NCBI GenBank assembly: GCA_037954325.1
Contig: JBBMNZ010000030.1
Span: forward strand, 5,045,001 to 5,109,000
Direction: 5' to 3'
DNA from: Fistularia commersonii
Taxonomy: Eukaryota; Chordata; Actinopteri; Syngnathiformes; Fistulariidae
DNA: 64,000 nucleotides
Part shown: positions 62,742-64,000 of the stretch, piece after piece
Numbering within the stretch: the first letter of the stretch is position 1
How the letters are laid out: each line of letters starts with the position of its first letter
The notes under the pieces: generated by a model
Databases searched by the model: none
What the model was told of the DNA's origin: nothing
Seen by the model: only the letters and a program-made list of their open reading frames with translations
Made by a program: the position numbers and the translations under genes

Positions 62742-64000
62742 CAAATTGTCACTGATTGCTTAAAGGAGTGGTGTTCATTTGCACTGAATATCTAAATGTG
62801 GCTCACTTTCAAACAGGCCAGTTGCAAAGGCAGATGCTGCAGAGACTGAAATGTCGATCTGCCCAATGACTAAACAATTTTTGGCCATCTTGGAGAATTG
62901 CCGCTAGCTATGTCACAAATGCGGTTTGCTATCCAAAACATAATTTGCGTGACTGGACAAAATCTGATATTCTCCATATTCCTCCAGCTTTCCACTGATC
63001 CTCCACTTCTGCTCTGCCTTTTCCAATCATTCTGCCTGTCTTCTTCCTCTAAAAAGGACTAATTCAATTCAAAAGAACACTGACCGCTGCACAGACAAGC
63101 CTAAGTATAGAGGATGCTGCCAATGTGGCCTATCTGGTCTACAACATGTCCACAACACACCCATGCAACCAAAAATAGAGCCCATGCTCAAATTTAGTAA
63201 ACATTTGTTGTATTTTAGCATCTTGAAATGTTTGCAGGGAAGCTTTTTGACATCAAGGGGGCTATTATCTTTCTGCTCCACCCTTAGGGTCAGTGCTTAG
63301 CAGGTCCTAAAACTTTCCTGCGTTGTATTGGCTGAGGGAGCTGAGAGGAGGGGCTAAACATGCGGCATTTTAAACAACAGAAAGCGGTTTACTAAGCCTT
63401 ACTTCAGTTCTACTGTATCTACATTTATCATATGGAGGTTTGAATCTGCGAACCTCACTTGTGTCTTTTTAAACCATCATCCACCCTGATTTGTTTGTGG
63501 AAGCTTCACTGGGCTCGTCAAGCTCTAATAAGCCCACCCGACATCATGATTGCAGGGTCATCCATCGAGCTTGAAATTTTAGCATGGCTTAATCGGGTCT
63601 TTTATTTGAGACACTTGACAGGAAAATCTTAAAATCAGGCCTACCCACAACAAGCAAAAGTTCATGTTCTAAGACTACCTCATTTAAGATTATGACTGAA
63701 AAAAAAATGCAAGAATAGTAGCATACATTCCTGACAGTTGGCCAGTTACATGTATTGCATTTCTAAATGGATAAAATATATCAAAAGATGATGGAATCAA
63801 CACAAGCTAGTGTATTGCTCTTGATAAATGACATTTGATTAGCATATGCAATAAAAGTTACAGATTGCAATAGAAAAAGTGAGTATTCATTCTTGAAGGT
63901 GTGATATTGGAAATTGCTAGGACTTCTCTTGTGTCTGATTCATTATAAAAAAAAATGTCGATGACATTTACAATACAAGGGGCACATAGCTATACTGAGG

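Overview
This is a vertebrate, almost certainly teleost, genomic window. Genes are split by short introns with GT/AG ends, CA/TG microsatellites are very abundant, and remnants of pogo-like DNA transposons are present. The order of the recognisable genes matches the block PABPC1 - YWHAZ - ZNF706 - GRHL2 - NCALD that I know from human 8q22. I cannot name the species; the small introns suggest a compact percomorph-type genome.

Layout: 1-340 is the 3' end of an apolipoprotein (A-I/A-IV/E family) gene on the + strand. 402-1187 is a pogo-like transposon remnant. 1500-9763 is a complete pabpc1 gene on the - strand (13 coding exons plus a non-coding last exon; 634 aa). It has a readable TATA box, a terminal-oligopyrimidine start and an A-rich autoregulatory tract in its 5'UTR. 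About 10.8-19.6 kb is a 14-3-3 gene on the - strand (ywhaz by position, divergent in sequence; 256 aa), with a second pogo-like element in an intron. About 22.7-25.2 kb is znf706 on the - strand (76 aa). 25.2-31.4 kb is mostly non-coding, with one weak candidate for an unannotated three-exon transcript. 31.4-47.3 kb is grhl2 on the + strand (16 coding exons; 611 aa). About 47.9-53.2 kb is ncald on the - strand (3 coding exons; 192 aa), whose 3' end converges with that of grhl2. 53.2-64 kb has no recognisable coding exon and probably belongs to the 5' non-coding part of ncald or to intergenic DNA.

The genes are not an operon. They are functionally separate housekeeping or developmental loci held together by old synteny: mRNA poly(A) binding and translation (pabpc1), phosphoprotein adaptor (14-3-3), small zinc-finger protein (znf706), epithelial transcription factor (grhl2) and neuronal calcium sensor (ncald).

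The most interesting observations are: (1) the pabpc1 5'UTR architecture, which looks like the mammalian autoregulated TOP mRNA; (2) the odd ncald first-exon splice donor; (3) the divergent 14-3-3 with a Met in its LWTSD motif and a GE hexanucleotide repeat in its tail; (4) a three-way-junction-like inverted repeat and a 148-bp fold-back element; (5) a possible hidden three-exon transcript between znf706 and grhl2. All exon boundaries were read by eye from codon continuity and GT/AG signals. No alignment or database search was run.
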